Below are positions 1 to 9,425 of a DNA stretch of 64,000 bases, one piece after another. The stretch covers positions 76,514 through 140,513 of the forward strand of contig CADECP010000012.1 of the NCBI GenBank assembly GCA_902825875.1, given 5' to 3'. Each line of letters opens with the position of its first letter. Position 1 is the first letter of the stretch. The position numbers and the translations under genes were made by a program. This DNA comes from an uncultured Acidobacteriota bacterium. Its GTDB lineage: Bacteria > Acidobacteriota > Blastocatellia > RBC074. Under the pieces are notes generated by a model, which ran no database searches, was not told the origin of the DNA, and worked only from the letters and a program-made list of their open reading frames with translations.

Positions 1-119
1 AAAGACCGTCAAAACCGCCAAGGCATTATTGGGCAATATTTTAACGGAGATAGGAGCAGCGATCGTTTACCCTCTGGCAATGAACTTGGCAGGAAGACGG
101 GTTGGCTTCAGCCTCCAAT

Positions 120-1367
120 TTACAACGGCTTGCCAAACTTGCTGATTGCGGATTGCTGTATGAATTGAAAGTACAGCTTCAAGTGAGCTTCCTTGCACCA
201 CCATTTCAGAAAAGCCTCGTAGCCTTTCTCCCCCAGTTCCCGGCGTTGAGCCGTTGAAGTAGCCAGGCTTTCCAAAGCTGCCAACAGCTCTTCGTCAGTA
301 CGGTACACAAAGCCACCGCCGCTGTCTTGCACGACTTCAGGCAAAGCTCCCAAGTCGCGCACAATCACAGGGGCTTTGCGGGCAAAGGATTCGATGATGA
401 TGATGCCAAAGGTTTCGTAGGTTAAGGAAGGGACCAAACAGGCAAGGGAATGAAAATACAAAGCGCCGAGTTCTCGCTGAGGCAGAGCGCCAAGGAATTT
501 GATGCGTGGATTGTCGGCAGCTTGGGTTCGTAATTGCTCTCCGAAATTTCCGGCTCCGGCAACCAGCAGATCGTATTTATCCACTCGTTTCCAGACTTCG
601 ATCAAGGTTTGAAGCCCCTTGATCTCTTCCAGTCGTCCAACAAACAGAAAGTATGGTCGTTCTTGCGGACGTGGGCCAGGGTTTTGCCAATCGTGGTCAA
701 CTCGATCAATGAAGTATGGCAGGTGCGCGACTGGTTTTGGAAAACCACGTTCGGCATGCATGTTGGCGGTAAAGCGGCTGGGCGAAACAAATTGGTCAAC
801 GTGCTGGCTGGCACGTTCCAGCATCCCCGTGTACCGCCAAAACTGCGGGGGCCGTTTGCCGTGCAACGTGCAACGAAAACATTCAGGCTTTTCGCAAGGG
901 CGGCTGTTGAATTTCCACAGCACGTGCATAGGGCAAATCAGCCAATGCTCGTGCGTGGTGTACAGCTTGACCGCGTTTCCCTGCTCAGGTTGCCAGGTCA
1001 GAACTTCTGGCCCCAGCAAAGACGTGTTGTGATAATGCATCACGTCATAAGGCTTGCTGGCCAGCAATTCGCGGATCGGGCGACGTTTCAAATAAGCTCG
1101 ACCGGTTTGCTGAGTCAGCAGCGGCGAAAGCCATTTGTAGCCGCTTCGCAGACCGTGAACTTTGACATTGGGATGATCGGCGAATTGGATTTCCGGTTCG
1201 CCCGGATGCTGCAAGTGATATGAATCCACGCAATGAACCACGTCCACTTGATGGCCTTCGTCGCCAAGCGCGTGGCAAAGTCTGTACAGATACATCGCGT
1301 CGCCGCCAAAGCTGTAAGGTGGATAAAACGTCGTGAGGTGAAGGAAATTCAAAGGCCGGTTAATCAC
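120..1367 (-). CDS. Glycosyltransferase family 4 protein
   Basis: A 415-residue GT-B retaining glycosyltransferase, expected to add a sugar from a nucleotide donor to a growing surface glycan at the cytoplasmic face. The N-terminal acceptor domain opens with FYPPYSFGGDA (residues 14-24), and the donor domain carries the E-x7-E signature of GT4 (E318 and E326 in YETFGIIIIES). Unusually, residues 145-166 hold four cysteines (C145, C158, C163, C166), a possible small metal-binding insert seen in some GT4 members. The start is GTG, overlapping the TGA of the upstream gene as GTGA, so the two are translationally coupled. It is the last gene of the polysaccharide locus. Sugar and linkage cannot be told from sequence. 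Confidence 0.9.
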   Translation of the reverse strand: MINRPLNFLHLTTFYPPYSFGGDAMYLYRLCHALGDEGHQVDVVHCVDSYHLQHPGEPEIQFADHPNVKVHGLRSGYKWLSPLLTQQTGRAYLKRRPIRELLASKPYDVMHYHNTSLLGPEVLTWQPEQGNAVKLYTTHEHWLICPMHVLWKFNSRPCEKPECFRCTLHGKRPPQFWRYTGMLERASQHVDQFVSPSRFTANMHAERGFPKPVAHLPYFIDRVDHDWQNPGPRPQERPYFLFVGRLEEIKGLQTLIEVWKRVDKYDLLVAGAGNFGEQLRTQAADNPRIKFLGALPQRELGALYFHSLACLVPSLTYETFGIIIIESFARKAPVIVRDLGALPEVVQDSGGGFVYRTDEELLAALESLATSTAQRRELGEKGYEAFLKWWCKEAHLKLYFQFIQQSAISKFGKPL

Positions 1368-2533
1368 GCAGTCACCTGTCGAATAAGACTCATCATTTGC
1401 CGAGCCGCCGCGTCCCAGGTCAGTTCATCTGCCGCAGCCAAACCGGCGGCGCGCATTTGTTGCCGCAAAGTTTCCGATTCCAAAACGCGATTGAGCGCGG
1501 TGTCCAATTCTTCCTGATTGGCTGGGTTGATGAAGATTCCGCCTTTGCCCAACAAGCCCGGCAGCGGACTGGCCGTTGTCGCAATCACCGGGCAACCGCA
1601 GGCGGCGGCTTCGACGGCGGGTAAGCCAAACCCTTCAATTAACGAAGGCAGCACAAGAACGCTGGCCAGATTTAATAAAACAACCAGTTCTTCGTCGGGT
1701 AAATAGCCGGTGAAGATCACGCGACTGGCAATGCCGAGTTCGGCTGTCAGTTGTTTGATAGACGAATAACAACTGTGAAAAACCTCTTTTTGATATTCGC
1801 CCACCATCACCAGTTTCACGTCGGCGAAACTTGGATGCTCGACGACTTTGGCAAAAGCCTTGATCAGCGATTCCAGGTTCTTGTGTGGACTGAAGCCGCC
1901 AACGTAAACCACCGCGCGGTCAGAGCCAGTGATTCCAATATCCAACAAACGTTTGGTCGGTTGCGGATCAGGCAAAACGCGAAAGACCGGATCGCTGGCT
2001 TCGCCAACAACAAACACACGTTCCGGCGGAGTTTTGAAATGCTCCAGAATTCCTTTTCGTGAGTAATCTGAAACCGTGACGATGGCGTCAGCCTGCCAAC
2101 GACCGAGCGCGACTTTGCTTTTCCAGAACAACCGCGCGGTAAGACTCGGCAAAGTCAGTTGCGGATAAGTTTCCGCAATCACGTCGTGAATCATGACGAT
2201 TTTTTTGGCGCGACTGAACACAGGAACGTAGCTGTACACTGTGGGAAACAGCAGCAGGTCGAAACCGGATTCGGACATTGCGCGACTCATTCGCAGCATG
2301 TCCATCGCCGAACGATGGCCGTTGGCAGCCGTAGCGACCGCAGTCGGAGCGTCCGTACTGACCAATCGAACTTCAGCTTCGGGCGGCATTCGGTCGCCAG
2401 CATCAACCGAATCCACGAACAAGGTGTAATGGTTGCCACTGTCCAACGGGATTAGCGCGTTTAGCAAAGCTCGCGCGTGGCGGCCATAACCTCGATTGTT
2501 TTGCCGGCTTGTAGCATCAACACCGATTCTCAT
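1364..2533 (-). CDS. Glycosyltransferase family 4 protein (MtfB-like)
   Basis: A 389-residue GT4 enzyme. The N-terminus MRIGVDATSRQNNRGYGRHA carries the glycine-rich acceptor-domain loop, the middle has the IHDV motif before the interdomain linker, and the C-terminal donor domain has PSLIEGFGLPAVEAAACG with the E-x7-E pair. I chose ATG 2533 because GGAG lies 7 bases upstream and the protein then begins at the beta strand of the Rossmann fold; an upstream in-frame start at 2554 would add seven residues. It ends inside the start codon of the next GT4 gene, so the two act as a pair. Predicted cytoplasmic, using a nucleotide-sugar donor; specificity unknown. Confidence 0.9.
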   Translation of the reverse strand: MRIGVDATSRQNNRGYGRHARALLNALIPLDSGNHYTLFVDSVDAGDRMPPEAEVRLVSTDAPTAVATAANGHRSAMDMLRMSRAMSESGFDLLLFPTVYSYVPVFSRAKKIVMIHDVIAETYPQLTLPSLTARLFWKSKVALGRWQADAIVTVSDYSRKGILEHFKTPPERVFVVGEASDPVFRVLPDPQPTKRLLDIGITGSDRAVVYVGGFSPHKNLESLIKAFAKVVEHPSFADVKLVMVGEYQKEVFHSCYSSIKQLTAELGIASRVIFTGYLPDEELVVLLNLASVLVLPSLIEGFGLPAVEAAACGCPVIATTASPLPGLLGKGGIFINPANQEELDTALNRVLESETLRQQMRAAGLAAADELTWDAAARQMMSLIRQVTA

Positions 2534-2575
2534 TTTGGTTCTCCATTCTGACAAAGCCGGGGCGGTTGAAATTCT

Positions 2576-3433
2576 TCACTTGCGTTGAGTTTGCTCAATC
2601 ACGGTTCGGATTGCGTTGGTGACCAGTTCCGGGCGATCCAGTTGCACGAAGTGTCCACTGTTTTCGGCAATGACCTGAGAAGCGTTCGGCAACAAACGGC
2701 TGAGCACAAGTTGCAATTCGTCATGAACTTTTGCGGAAGCGTCGCCGGAGTTTTTGTTTCCAGGCGCACTGACAACAACCAATGGCAGCGGCTTTATAGG
2801 AGCAGCAGCGCGAACCTCTTCGGAACTGGCAAGCAGATCAACGTGTTCGTAATTCCCACCGCCTTCGTGTTGCAGATATTTTTGGCGCTCCGGTTCGGAT
2901 AACAATTCGGCAAAACGACTGGCCTGATCTTCATGCGAAGCGTCAACCAAAACAATTCCGGCAACTTCATCAGGAAACTGGCTGGCGAACAACCGCACGT
3001 TCAATCCGCCGAACGAATGACCGACCAACACATAAGGAGCTTCGACGCCAGCCGCTTTCAGCATTGCGTGCAATTCGGCAACGATTTGTTTGCTGGTTCG
3101 CTGACCTTGAACTTCGTAGCTGTCACCCAGATTGGCACGGTCGTAAACTACCACCTGGGCAAAGCTGGCGACATCTCCTGGCACTCGCCCCCAAGTTGTT
3201 CGCGGCTGAGCCAATCCGGCTTCAAACACAACCGTCGGCGAGCCTTTGCCCAGTCGCTCAATTCGCAGCCTGTGGCCGCCAACGTCAACCAGTTTTCCAG
3301 TCAAAATCAATTTCCATCGTTCAAAACGAGCCTGGCTTCCATCCCAGACTCTGCGCGGCCCTATGGCCAAAATCGCCAGTACAGTTGACAGGAAGGCCGT
3401 CCCTGTCAGGGCAACAATTCGTTTTATACTCAT
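2576..3433 (-). CDS. Alpha/beta hydrolase, membrane-anchored
   Basis: A 285-residue alpha/beta hydrolase fold enzyme. The nucleophile elbow is GHSFGG, an acid follows in VLVDASHEDQ, and the catalytic histidine is in NSGHFVQLDRP. Residues 5-26 form a single hydrophobic segment without a clear cleavage site, so the catalytic domain is probably tethered to the membrane and faces the periplasm. Such enzymes hydrolyse esters or amides; the substrate cannot be read from sequence. It sits between sugar-nucleotide and glycosyltransferase genes on the same strand, so removal or transfer of acyl groups on the glycan is a reasonable guess but only a guess. Confidence 0.85.
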   Translation of the reverse strand: MSIKRIVALTGTAFLSTVLAILAIGPRRVWDGSQARFERWKLILTGKLVDVGGHRLRIERLGKGSPTVVFEAGLAQPRTTWGRVPGDVASFAQVVVYDRANLGDSYEVQGQRTSKQIVAELHAMLKAAGVEAPYVLVGHSFGGLNVRLFASQFPDEVAGIVLVDASHEDQASRFAELLSEPERQKYLQHEGGGNYEHVDLLASSEEVRAAAPIKPLPLVVVSAPGNKNSGDASAKVHDELQLVLSRLLPNASQVIAENSGHFVQLDRPELVTNAIRTVIEQTQRK

Positions 3434-3544
3434 TAAACCACCTTACCGGGGCACCTGAATCGTCGAACTGAGAAAGATCAAGTGTGCGTTTGTGACTTAA
3501 ATTTGCTTCCGGCACCGCACCGAAGCCATCACCACACCATCAGC

Positions 3545-4519
3545 TTACGCCAGCCCCAAATGTTTTTTATACCAATCAATCGTATCGCCAAGCCCTTCAT
3601 CAAGCGTGAATTTGGATTCCCAACCAAGCATTCGTTTTGCCTTTTCACAGCTTAAATATTGTTTCGGAATTTCGCGGCTGGCTTCGTTCATAACTTTCGG
3701 CACAAGGTGAGTTTTGCCCGTCAGCTTCAAAATCTGATCCACCAGTTCCAAAACGGACACTGGAGTTTCCGTGCTGAAATTGAAGGCTTCGCCGTTGAAT
3801 TGCGCGTCGGGCAAACGTTCGGCCAGCGTCAGATAAGCGTCCACGGCCTCACGCACAAAAAAGTAATCGCGGATGAATTGGCCGTCGCTGCGAATGATCG
3901 GCGCTTCGTTGTTCAACACGGAGCGAATCGTTCCCGGAATCAGCCGGTTGAAATTCAAATCGCCGCCGCCGTACAGATTGCCGCAGCGCGTGACGGCCAC
4001 AGGCGTCTGGTAAGTGTGAAAGTACGAAAAGGCGATGAACTCCGAGCAAGATTTGGAAACGTCGTAAGGATACTTGCTGCTCATCGGCGCGTCTTCGGTG
4101 TAGGGCAACTGCTCTTGTTCGCCGTAAGCCTTGTCGCTGGAAGCGACGACAACGCGCTCGACTTTCGGATTGACGCGGCAGGCTTCCATCAAATTCCACG
4201 TGCCACGAATGTTCGCTTCAAAGGTCGAAAGCGGCGCGCGCAAAGCCGTGCCGACAATCGTCTGCGCGCCGAGATGAAAGACCGAATCAATCTCGTATTC
4301 GTTCAGCGCACGAGCCATCGTGTCGTAATCTTCCAGCGCGCCGCGAACCGCGTTGACTCGCGCGACCGAGCCGGAATTCACCAAACGGCTTTCGGGAACC
4401 CAATCCCGAATCAGACAGGTGACGTTCGCTCCGCGAGCAAGCAACTCTTCCGTCATCCACGACCCCAACAAGCCTGTCGCTCCTGTCACGAAGACGTTGC
4501 GACGATTCCAAAAACTCAT
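3545..4519 (-). CDS. rfbG: CDP-glucose 4,6-dehydratase-like SDR protein
   Basis: A 324-residue extended short-chain dehydrogenase. It has the NAD-binding GATGLLG (residues 11-17), the SSDKAYG segment typical of RfbG-like enzymes, the YxxxK catalytic pair in YPYDVSK, and [17 protein letters not shown], which is characteristic of CDP-glucose 4,6-dehydratases. The expected reaction is CDP-glucose to CDP-4-keto-6-deoxyglucose. ATG 4519 is chosen because it overlaps the TGA of the cytidylyltransferase gene as ATGA; the longer reading from 4603 would place 28 unrelated residues before the Rossmann fold. The adjacent cytidylyltransferase and C-methyltransferase support a CDP-6-deoxyhexose route. Another NDP-hexose dehydratase or epimerase activity is possible. 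Confidence 0.8.
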   Translation of the reverse strand: MSFWNRRNVFVTGATGLLGSWMTEELLARGANVTCLIRDWVPESRLVNSGSVARVNAVRGALEDYDTMARALNEYEIDSVFHLGAQTIVGTALRAPLSTFEANIRGTWNLMEACRVNPKVERVVVASSDKAYGEQEQLPYTEDAPMSSKYPYDVSKSCSEFIAFSYFHTYQTPVAVTRCGNLYGGGDLNFNRLIPGTIRSVLNNEAPIIRSDGQFIRDYFFVREAVDAYLTLAERLPDAQFNGEAFNFSTETPVSVLELVDQILKLTGKTHLVPKVMNEASREIPKQYLSCEKAKRMLGWESKFTLDEGLGDTIDWYKKHLGLA

Positions 4520-5286
4520 TCCCACACTTTCCAAGGCGCTCTCCCCTCGTTCCACAAAGATTCCAACAAATGTTTTTCGCGCAGCGTGTCCATCGGCTGC
4601 CAAAATCCTTCGTGCCGAAAGACCATCAACTGCTCATCGGCGGCCAGTCGTTCCAGTGGCTCGCGTTCCAGAATGGTTTGATCGTCAGTCAGGTAATCAA
4701 ACACGCCCGGCTCAAAGATGAAAAAACCGCCATTGATCCAACCTTCGCCGGTTTGCGGCTTTTCCCGAAATTCACGAACGCAATCGCCATCCAAAATCAG
4801 TTCGCCAAATCGCGCCGGAGGTCGTACGGCAGTCACTGTCGCCAACTTTCCGTGCGAGCGATGGAATTCGACCAACTCACGAACATTCACGTCGCCCAAG
4901 CTGTCGCCATAAGTCACCGAAAACGTCTGATTGCCAATCAGCCGCTTCAACGCCAGCACACGCCCTCCGGTCATCGTGTCCAAGCCTGTGTCAATCGCTC
5001 CGATGCGCCAATCCAGCCGATTGGGATTGATGATCTCCATCGAACGGTCGCTTAGATTGATGACGTAATCGCTGTGATGGATGAAGAAGTTGTGAAAATA
5101 CTCTTTGATGATTTCGCCTTTGTAACCGCAAGCCACCAAAAATTCCTTGAAGCCGTGATGGGCGTAAATGTTCATGATGTGCCACAGCACAGGCTTGCCG
5201 CCGATTTCCACCATGGGCTTCGGACGAACTGTCGTTTCTTCGGCGAGCCGCGTTCCGCGCCCGCCTGCCAAAATCACAACTTGCAT
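4516..5286 (-). CDS. rfbF: Glucose-1-phosphate cytidylyltransferase
   Basis: A 256-residue nucleotidyltransferase that makes CDP-glucose from CTP and glucose-1-phosphate. It starts [18 protein letters not shown] with the GGxGxRL nucleotide-binding loop, followed by [18 protein letters not shown] and [10 protein letters not shown] (metal-binding aspartates), all typical of RfbF. Length matches the family. ATG 5286 lies one base from the stop of the upstream methyltransferase gene, and the end overlaps the start of the dehydratase gene. The three-gene order methyltransferase, rfbF, rfbG suggests a dedicated pathway to a C-methylated CDP-deoxysugar. No RfbH (3-dehydrase) gene is present in the window. 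Confidence 0.93.
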   Translation of the reverse strand: MQVVILAGGRGTRLAEETTVRPKPMVEIGGKPVLWHIMNIYAHHGFKEFLVACGYKGEIIKEYFHNFFIHHSDYVINLSDRSMEIINPNRLDWRIGAIDTGLDTMTGGRVLALKRLIGNQTFSVTYGDSLGDVNVRELVEFHRSHGKLATVTAVRPPARFGELILDGDCVREFREKPQTGEGWINGGFFIFEPGVFDYLTDDQTILEREPLERLAADEQLMVFRHEGFWQPMDTLREKHLLESLWNEGRAPWKVWE

Positions 5287-5287
5287 T

Positions 5288-6553
5288 TCACACCACCGTC
5301 GCTTCAGGAATCGGAATGATGAATTTGCCGCCGCGCGCCTGGTATTCGCTCTGCTGGCGCATGATTTCTTCGGCAAAGTTCCAGGCCAGAATCAGCAAAA
5401 AATCCGGTTGTTGTTCCAGCAAGGTCGAAACCGGCAAAACAGGAATGTGCATGCCCGGCGTAAACATCCCCAGCTTCAACGGATTTTTGTCCACCACGTA
5501 AGGCAACAAATCTGTCGTGATCTGGCAGTAATTCAGCAGCGTGTTGCCTTTCGCCGCAGCCCCGTAACCGGCGACGGTTTTGCCTTCGGCTTTCAACCGG
5601 GTCAGCAACTCCATCAAAGTTTCGCGACTTCGCTCGACGCTTCTGGCCAGTTGTTCATAACGGTCAAAGCTGGTGAAGCCTTTGCTCTTTTCCTCCTCCG
5701 CCCAAGCCAGCACTTGTTCCGAGTGGTTTTGCCGAACCTCTTCGTGACCGGCGTGCATTCTCAGCGAGCCGCCGTGAATCGGCACGTGGTCTATCTTCAC
5801 AATTCGCAACCCGGCAGATTCGCACAGTCGCATCAACGAATTGACCGAAAAGTAGCAAAGATGTTCGTGGTAAATCGTGTCGTATTCCGCGCGGTTGAGC
5901 AGGTCGCCCAGGTACGGCATTTCGATGATGACCAGGCCGTCTTTATCAATCACTTCTTTGCAGCCGCGCAAAAAACCTTGCGTGTCGTCAACGTGAGCCA
6001 GCACGTTGTTGCCAATGACGGCTTTGGCTGCTCCGCGTTCAGCGCGAATCCGCTTGGCGGTTTCGTGGTTGAAAAATTCGTTGATCGTTTCGACTCCGTT
6101 GGCGCGAGCCATCGCGGCAACGTTGGTCGCCGGATCAACGCCAAGCGTTTTGACACCCAAATCCTGAAAACATCGCAACAAGCTGCCGTCATTGCTGGCG
6201 ACTTCGATGACCAGATCGTCGCCGGTCAGCCGCTGCATTTCCGTCACTGATTTGGCGTAAGCGCGATTGTGTTGCGCGATGGTTTCAGAAGTTCCCGTCA
6301 CGTAAAGGTAATGGCGAAACAGGACTTCGGGATCAACCACGTCGGGGATCTGCACCAGCGAACAGCTCTCGCAAAACACCGTGTCGAGCGGAAAGAACTG
6401 TTCGGCGGCAAATTCATTCGGCGATTTCAAAAACGAATTGGCCAGCGGTTGATTGCCCAGCGGCAGGAAGAGTTTGAGACTGTTTTCGCCACAAGCTCGG
6501 CAAGTTTCTCGGCGATGATAAACAGGTTGTTTAGACATTTTCGGATTCACCAT
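5288..6553 (-). CDS. NDP-hexose C-methyltransferase, class I SAM-dependent
   Basis: A three-domain sugar C-methyltransferase of the TylC3 type, about 421 residues. The N-terminal zinc-binding part has CRACG and CESCSLVQIPD. The central SAM-binding domain has VIEVASNDGSLL. The C-terminal domain has VAGYGAAAKGNTLLNY and YVVDKNPLKLGMFTPG, both hallmarks of this family. It is expected to methylate C3 of a 4-keto-6-deoxy sugar, and the neighbouring CDP-glucose genes suggest a CDP-linked substrate, which is inference. The start is uncertain: ATG 6553 or the overlapping GTG one codon later lies just after GGAGG; a later ATG exists at 6538. Confidence 0.88.
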   Translation of the reverse strand: MVNPKMSKQPVYHRRETCRACGENSLKLFLPLGNQPLANSFLKSPNEFAAEQFFPLDTVFCESCSLVQIPDVVDPEVLFRHYLYVTGTSETIAQHNRAYAKSVTEMQRLTGDDLVIEVASNDGSLLRCFQDLGVKTLGVDPATNVAAMARANGVETINEFFNHETAKRIRAERGAAKAVIGNNVLAHVDDTQGFLRGCKEVIDKDGLVIIEMPYLGDLLNRAEYDTIYHEHLCYFSVNSLMRLCESAGLRIVKIDHVPIHGGSLRMHAGHEEVRQNHSEQVLAWAEEEKSKGFTSFDRYEQLARSVERSRETLMELLTRLKAEGKTVAGYGAAAKGNTLLNYCQITTDLLPYVVDKNPLKLGMFTPGMHIPVLPVSTLLEQQPDFLLILAWNFAEEIMRQQSEYQARGGKFIIPIPEATVV

Positions 6554-6582
6554 TACCTCCACAACAAGCTAATCGCGGCCAA

Positions 6583-7371
6583 TCAAGCGGCAATTCGCGT
6601 TTTTTCGGGCTTCAAATCGGAATTTAGGTTGCGACGCCATTTCGGCATTTCGGGGGAGAAACGAAAGATCATCAGGTTTCGCAAAAACTCCCAGCACGTG
6701 CCAACGCGAACGTGCGAAAGTCCGTTGCCACGCATGCGGGCAAAGACATTGAATTCCAGCACGCGCAACCCCATGTAATGCGCTTTGACGACGATTTCAG
6801 GGTCGAGAAACCAGGTCTTCGATTTCAATTCCATGGCGTTGATTGCATCGAGCGGCAAAATCTTCGGGCTGCCGTTCACGTCAATCGAACCGAGTCGCGG
6901 CCACAGCGCGCGCACCATCAGGTTGTAACTGACCGAAACGACTTTTCGCCACAAACCATCCATGCGGAATCGTCGTCGCACTTTGCCCAGCACATTGCCA
7001 TTCGTGGTTTTGATCGCATCGAACAACGCCACCACGTCTTCGGCATCAACTTGCCCATCGCAAGGAATGATGCCGACCCACGGAGCGCGACAAACTTTGA
7101 TGCCGCAGAGCACACCGTTGCCGTAACCTTCGTTGACGTCAACGCGGTGATAAACAATGGCCGGATCGTTGGCCGCCATCTCGCGGATCATTTCGCCTGT
7201 GCGGTCACGCGAACCGTTGTCCACAGCGATCAATTCCAGTTTGATCCCCGCATTTCTGAACGCTGCGGTAAATCGCGGAATGGTGTATCCGATGATTTCC
7301 TGTTCGTTGTAACAGGGCATGACAAACGAAAGTTCGGGTTCTGTAATGCGAGTCATGTTTTCCATAATCAT
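6583..7371 (-). CDS. Glycosyltransferase family 2 protein
   Basis: A 262-residue GT-A glycosyltransferase. It has the N-terminal strand LSFVMPCYNEQEIIG, the nucleotide-binding VDNGSRDRTGEM, the VNEGYGNGV loop and a metal-binding region CDGQVD in place of the usual DxD. The layout resembles polyprenyl-phosphate sugar transferases (DPM1 type), but no C-terminal membrane helices are seen. The first ATG overlaps the TGA of the upstream radical SAM gene as ATGA; a second ATG at 7365 is better spaced from GGAG, so the protein may be two residues shorter. It acts in the cytoplasm or at the inner membrane surface; donor and acceptor are unknown. Confidence 0.88.
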   Translation of the reverse strand: MIMENMTRITEPELSFVMPCYNEQEIIGYTIPRFTAAFRNAGIKLELIAVDNGSRDRTGEMIREMAANDPAIVYHRVDVNEGYGNGVLCGIKVCRAPWVGIIPCDGQVDAEDVVALFDAIKTTNGNVLGKVRRRFRMDGLWRKVVSVSYNLMVRALWPRLGSIDVNGSPKILPLDAINAMELKSKTWFLDPEIVVKAHYMGLRVLEFNVFARMRGNGLSHVRVGTCWEFLRNLMIFRFSPEMPKWRRNLNSDLKPEKTRIAA

Positions 7372-9425
7372 GCTCCGGCTCCGGTTTTCGCCATCACGAC
7401 AGTGCGGCGAAGGTCTTGAGCGAACATGGTTCGAGTGAATTTGCCGAGTCCCGACGGATGTTCGCCGAAGGTGCCAATGCGGGTTTCGATCATCGCTCGT
7501 TTATTGGCGTCAATCGTCGTGGCAAAGCTGCGCGGCTGATCGAAGGCGTACATATCCAGATGGTCTTTGTATCCATCTTTGCGCCAGGCTTCGACATCAT
7601 ATTTGGTCGTCCAGTCGGGATTCGACGCCAGCACTTCGGCAAACGGCACGTGCAGCAAGATGCAGCGCAGGTAATCCGTCACGGCTTGCAACTGCGCCAG
7701 ATCGGTTCTCAGCACGGCTTCGTCCTGAGCCGACGAAATCACCGTTTGCAGAAACTCAATCGCTTCCTGAGTCAGGTAAAACCGTCCGATCATCGAATAC
7801 TTGCTGAGCAGATTGCCGCCCAAACTGCCGTCAACCAGCGAAGCAAAATTTTGTTTCGCCCACTCGATGCAGGCTTCGCGCGTCGGGAAAAGTTCTTCCT
7901 GACTTTCTTTCAGGAAGTCGTCAATCATCGCGCGAAATTTCGGCGGCGCTTCGTCCAGCATCTGCTGCATACGAACCATCACGTCATACGCCTTAATGCC
8001 TTCGTGCCGCGCGTACTCGAACGCTTCTTCAAAATTGCCTTCGTAATAAAAGATCGTCAGCAACAGGTGAAAGACTCGCGCTTCCAGATATTCCTCGAAA
8101 CTGAAGTCGGGCGTTTCGACAACCATCTCTTCGGTTTCGATCACAGGCTGACCGGTGTAATCGCCGATGTTGCGAGCGACGACGCGAAAGCGCGTTTTGA
8201 ACTGGAACAACTCGCGGCTTTCGGGATTGCTGAGCGGAGCGCCGTGCAGCAGCATCAACTGATGCGCCGAGATTCGTTTGACTCCGGTTTCCAGCAAATC
8301 GCGGACGGCGGTCATAAACGAAGCTTTGGTTTCGCCAGGCATGCTCAGGATCAGTTCGCCGTAAGATTGCATGCCTTGCGCGATGACTTCTTTTTGAATG
8401 TCGGCAAAGGTGTCCAGGCTGATATTGGCTCGTTTGATGTTTTTCAGCACAGTCGGGTTCAGCGACTGAACGGCGGCGGTCATAGGCAGACGGCCTTTGA
8501 TCTTTCGCATGACCTTGATGATGCGTTCGCCGCGATTTTTGCCGGTGGTCGTTCTCAGATATTGCGGCCAGTTGTATGTCTCTTGCAGGTAGCTGATGTA
8601 ATCGGCGACTTCTTCGTCGCGCTGATACATTCCGAAATTGTCGTCTGCAAAACAAAGCGTGATTTCCGGCTTGATGCGTTCGGCGATGTAGAGCAAATCG
8701 GCTTTTACGTTTTCGACCGAATGCGCGTAAATCTTGCTGTTGGCTTCGACGCTGGAATTGCAGTAGGTGCAACTGAACGGACAGCCACGCGCAATCTGCA
8801 TCATCGGGAAGTAACCGGTTTTGAAATAATCATCCATCAACCCGGCCAGATACGGCGAAGGAATTTCATCCAGGTCGCGTATGCGTTCAGGTTCTGACCC
8901 GACGACGAATTCGCCTGTGCGCCGATCAATCCACATATTTCCGGCAACTGGTTCGTCGAAAACGCCTTCACGTTGGCAACCGACTTCGGCAAAGCGGCGA
9001 ATGATGTTCAGAAACGCGCGTTCACCTTCGTAAGTCGGCCCACGAACCGCGATGTCTATTTGCGACATTCCGCGAAGAAAACTTTCCTGCTCCGCAGCCG
9101 TCAACGGAAAGTTCGGCCCGCCCATCAACGTCAGCAATTTCGGGTGACGAGCTTTGGCGTAATCGGCAAAGTGCAACGCCAGATTGTGATTCCACGAATA
9201 ACTGCTGAGCGCCAGCACGTCCAAATTATCTGGCGAATCGTGATCGAGCGCAGTTTTCAAATCTTCCGGTTCGCGGAAAATCTTGATGTCCAGCGGATGT
9301 TTGGCGCTGAGATGTTCGGGCAGGTATTCGCGCGCATACGTCGCCAGATTGGCCACGCCAAGCGGATAAACATCCGAACTGTAGGTGAGTTGGTTGTGGC
9401 CGAGATCGGCTAAAAAGATTCGCAT
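7368..9425 (-). CDS. B12-binding domain radical SAM protein
   Basis: A 685-residue cobalamin-dependent radical SAM enzyme. The N-terminal part (about 1-150) looks like a B12-binding Rossmann domain, with DVLALSSYSWNHNLAL and LMGGPNFPLTA, but lacks the DxHxxG histidine motif, as in many BchE-like class B proteins. The radical SAM barrel carries RGCPFSCTYC with C215, C219 and C222 for the 4Fe-4S cluster. The remaining 300 residues are helical and unassigned. Such enzymes often methylate or rearrange unreactive carbons. Its place between a GT2 gene and a sugar epimerase gene suggests a sugar or lipid-carrier substrate, which is inference. The end overlaps the GT2 start by an ATGA. Confidence 0.88.
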   Translation of the reverse strand: MRIFLADLGHNQLTYSSDVYPLGVANLATYAREYLPEHLSAKHPLDIKIFREPEDLKTALDHDSPDNLDVLALSSYSWNHNLALHFADYAKARHPKLLTLMGGPNFPLTAAEQESFLRGMSQIDIAVRGPTYEGERAFLNIIRRFAEVGCQREGVFDEPVAGNMWIDRRTGEFVVGSEPERIRDLDEIPSPYLAGLMDDYFKTGYFPMMQIARGCPFSCTYCNSSVEANSKIYAHSVENVKADLLYIAERIKPEITLCFADDNFGMYQRDEEVADYISYLQETYNWPQYLRTTTGKNRGERIIKVMRKIKGRLPMTAAVQSLNPTVLKNIKRANISLDTFADIQKEVIAQGMQSYGELILSMPGETKASFMTAVRDLLETGVKRISAHQLMLLHGAPLSNPESRELFQFKTRFRVVARNIGDYTGQPVIETEEMVVETPDFSFEEYLEARVFHLLLTIFYYEGNFEEAFEYARHEGIKAYDVMVRMQQMLDEAPPKFRAMIDDFLKESQEELFPTREACIEWAKQNFASLVDGSLGGNLLSKYSMIGRFYLTQEAIEFLQTVISSAQDEAVLRTDLAQLQAVTDYLRCILLHVPFAEVLASNPDWTTKYDVEAWRKDGYKDHLDMYAFDQPRSFATTIDANKRAMIETRIGTFGEHPSGLGKFTRTMFAQDLRRTVVMAKTGAGA

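Noticed and set aside
2-145. Open frame at the left edge on the plus strand (ends TGA at 143-145), possibly the tail of a gene
   Set aside because: Only 47 codons are visible, it overlaps the 3' end of the GT4 gene, and no family pattern is seen.
7416-8897. 493-codon open frame on the plus strand
   Set aside because: Antisense shadow of the B12 radical SAM gene, His/Phe/Arg-rich, no recognisable motif.
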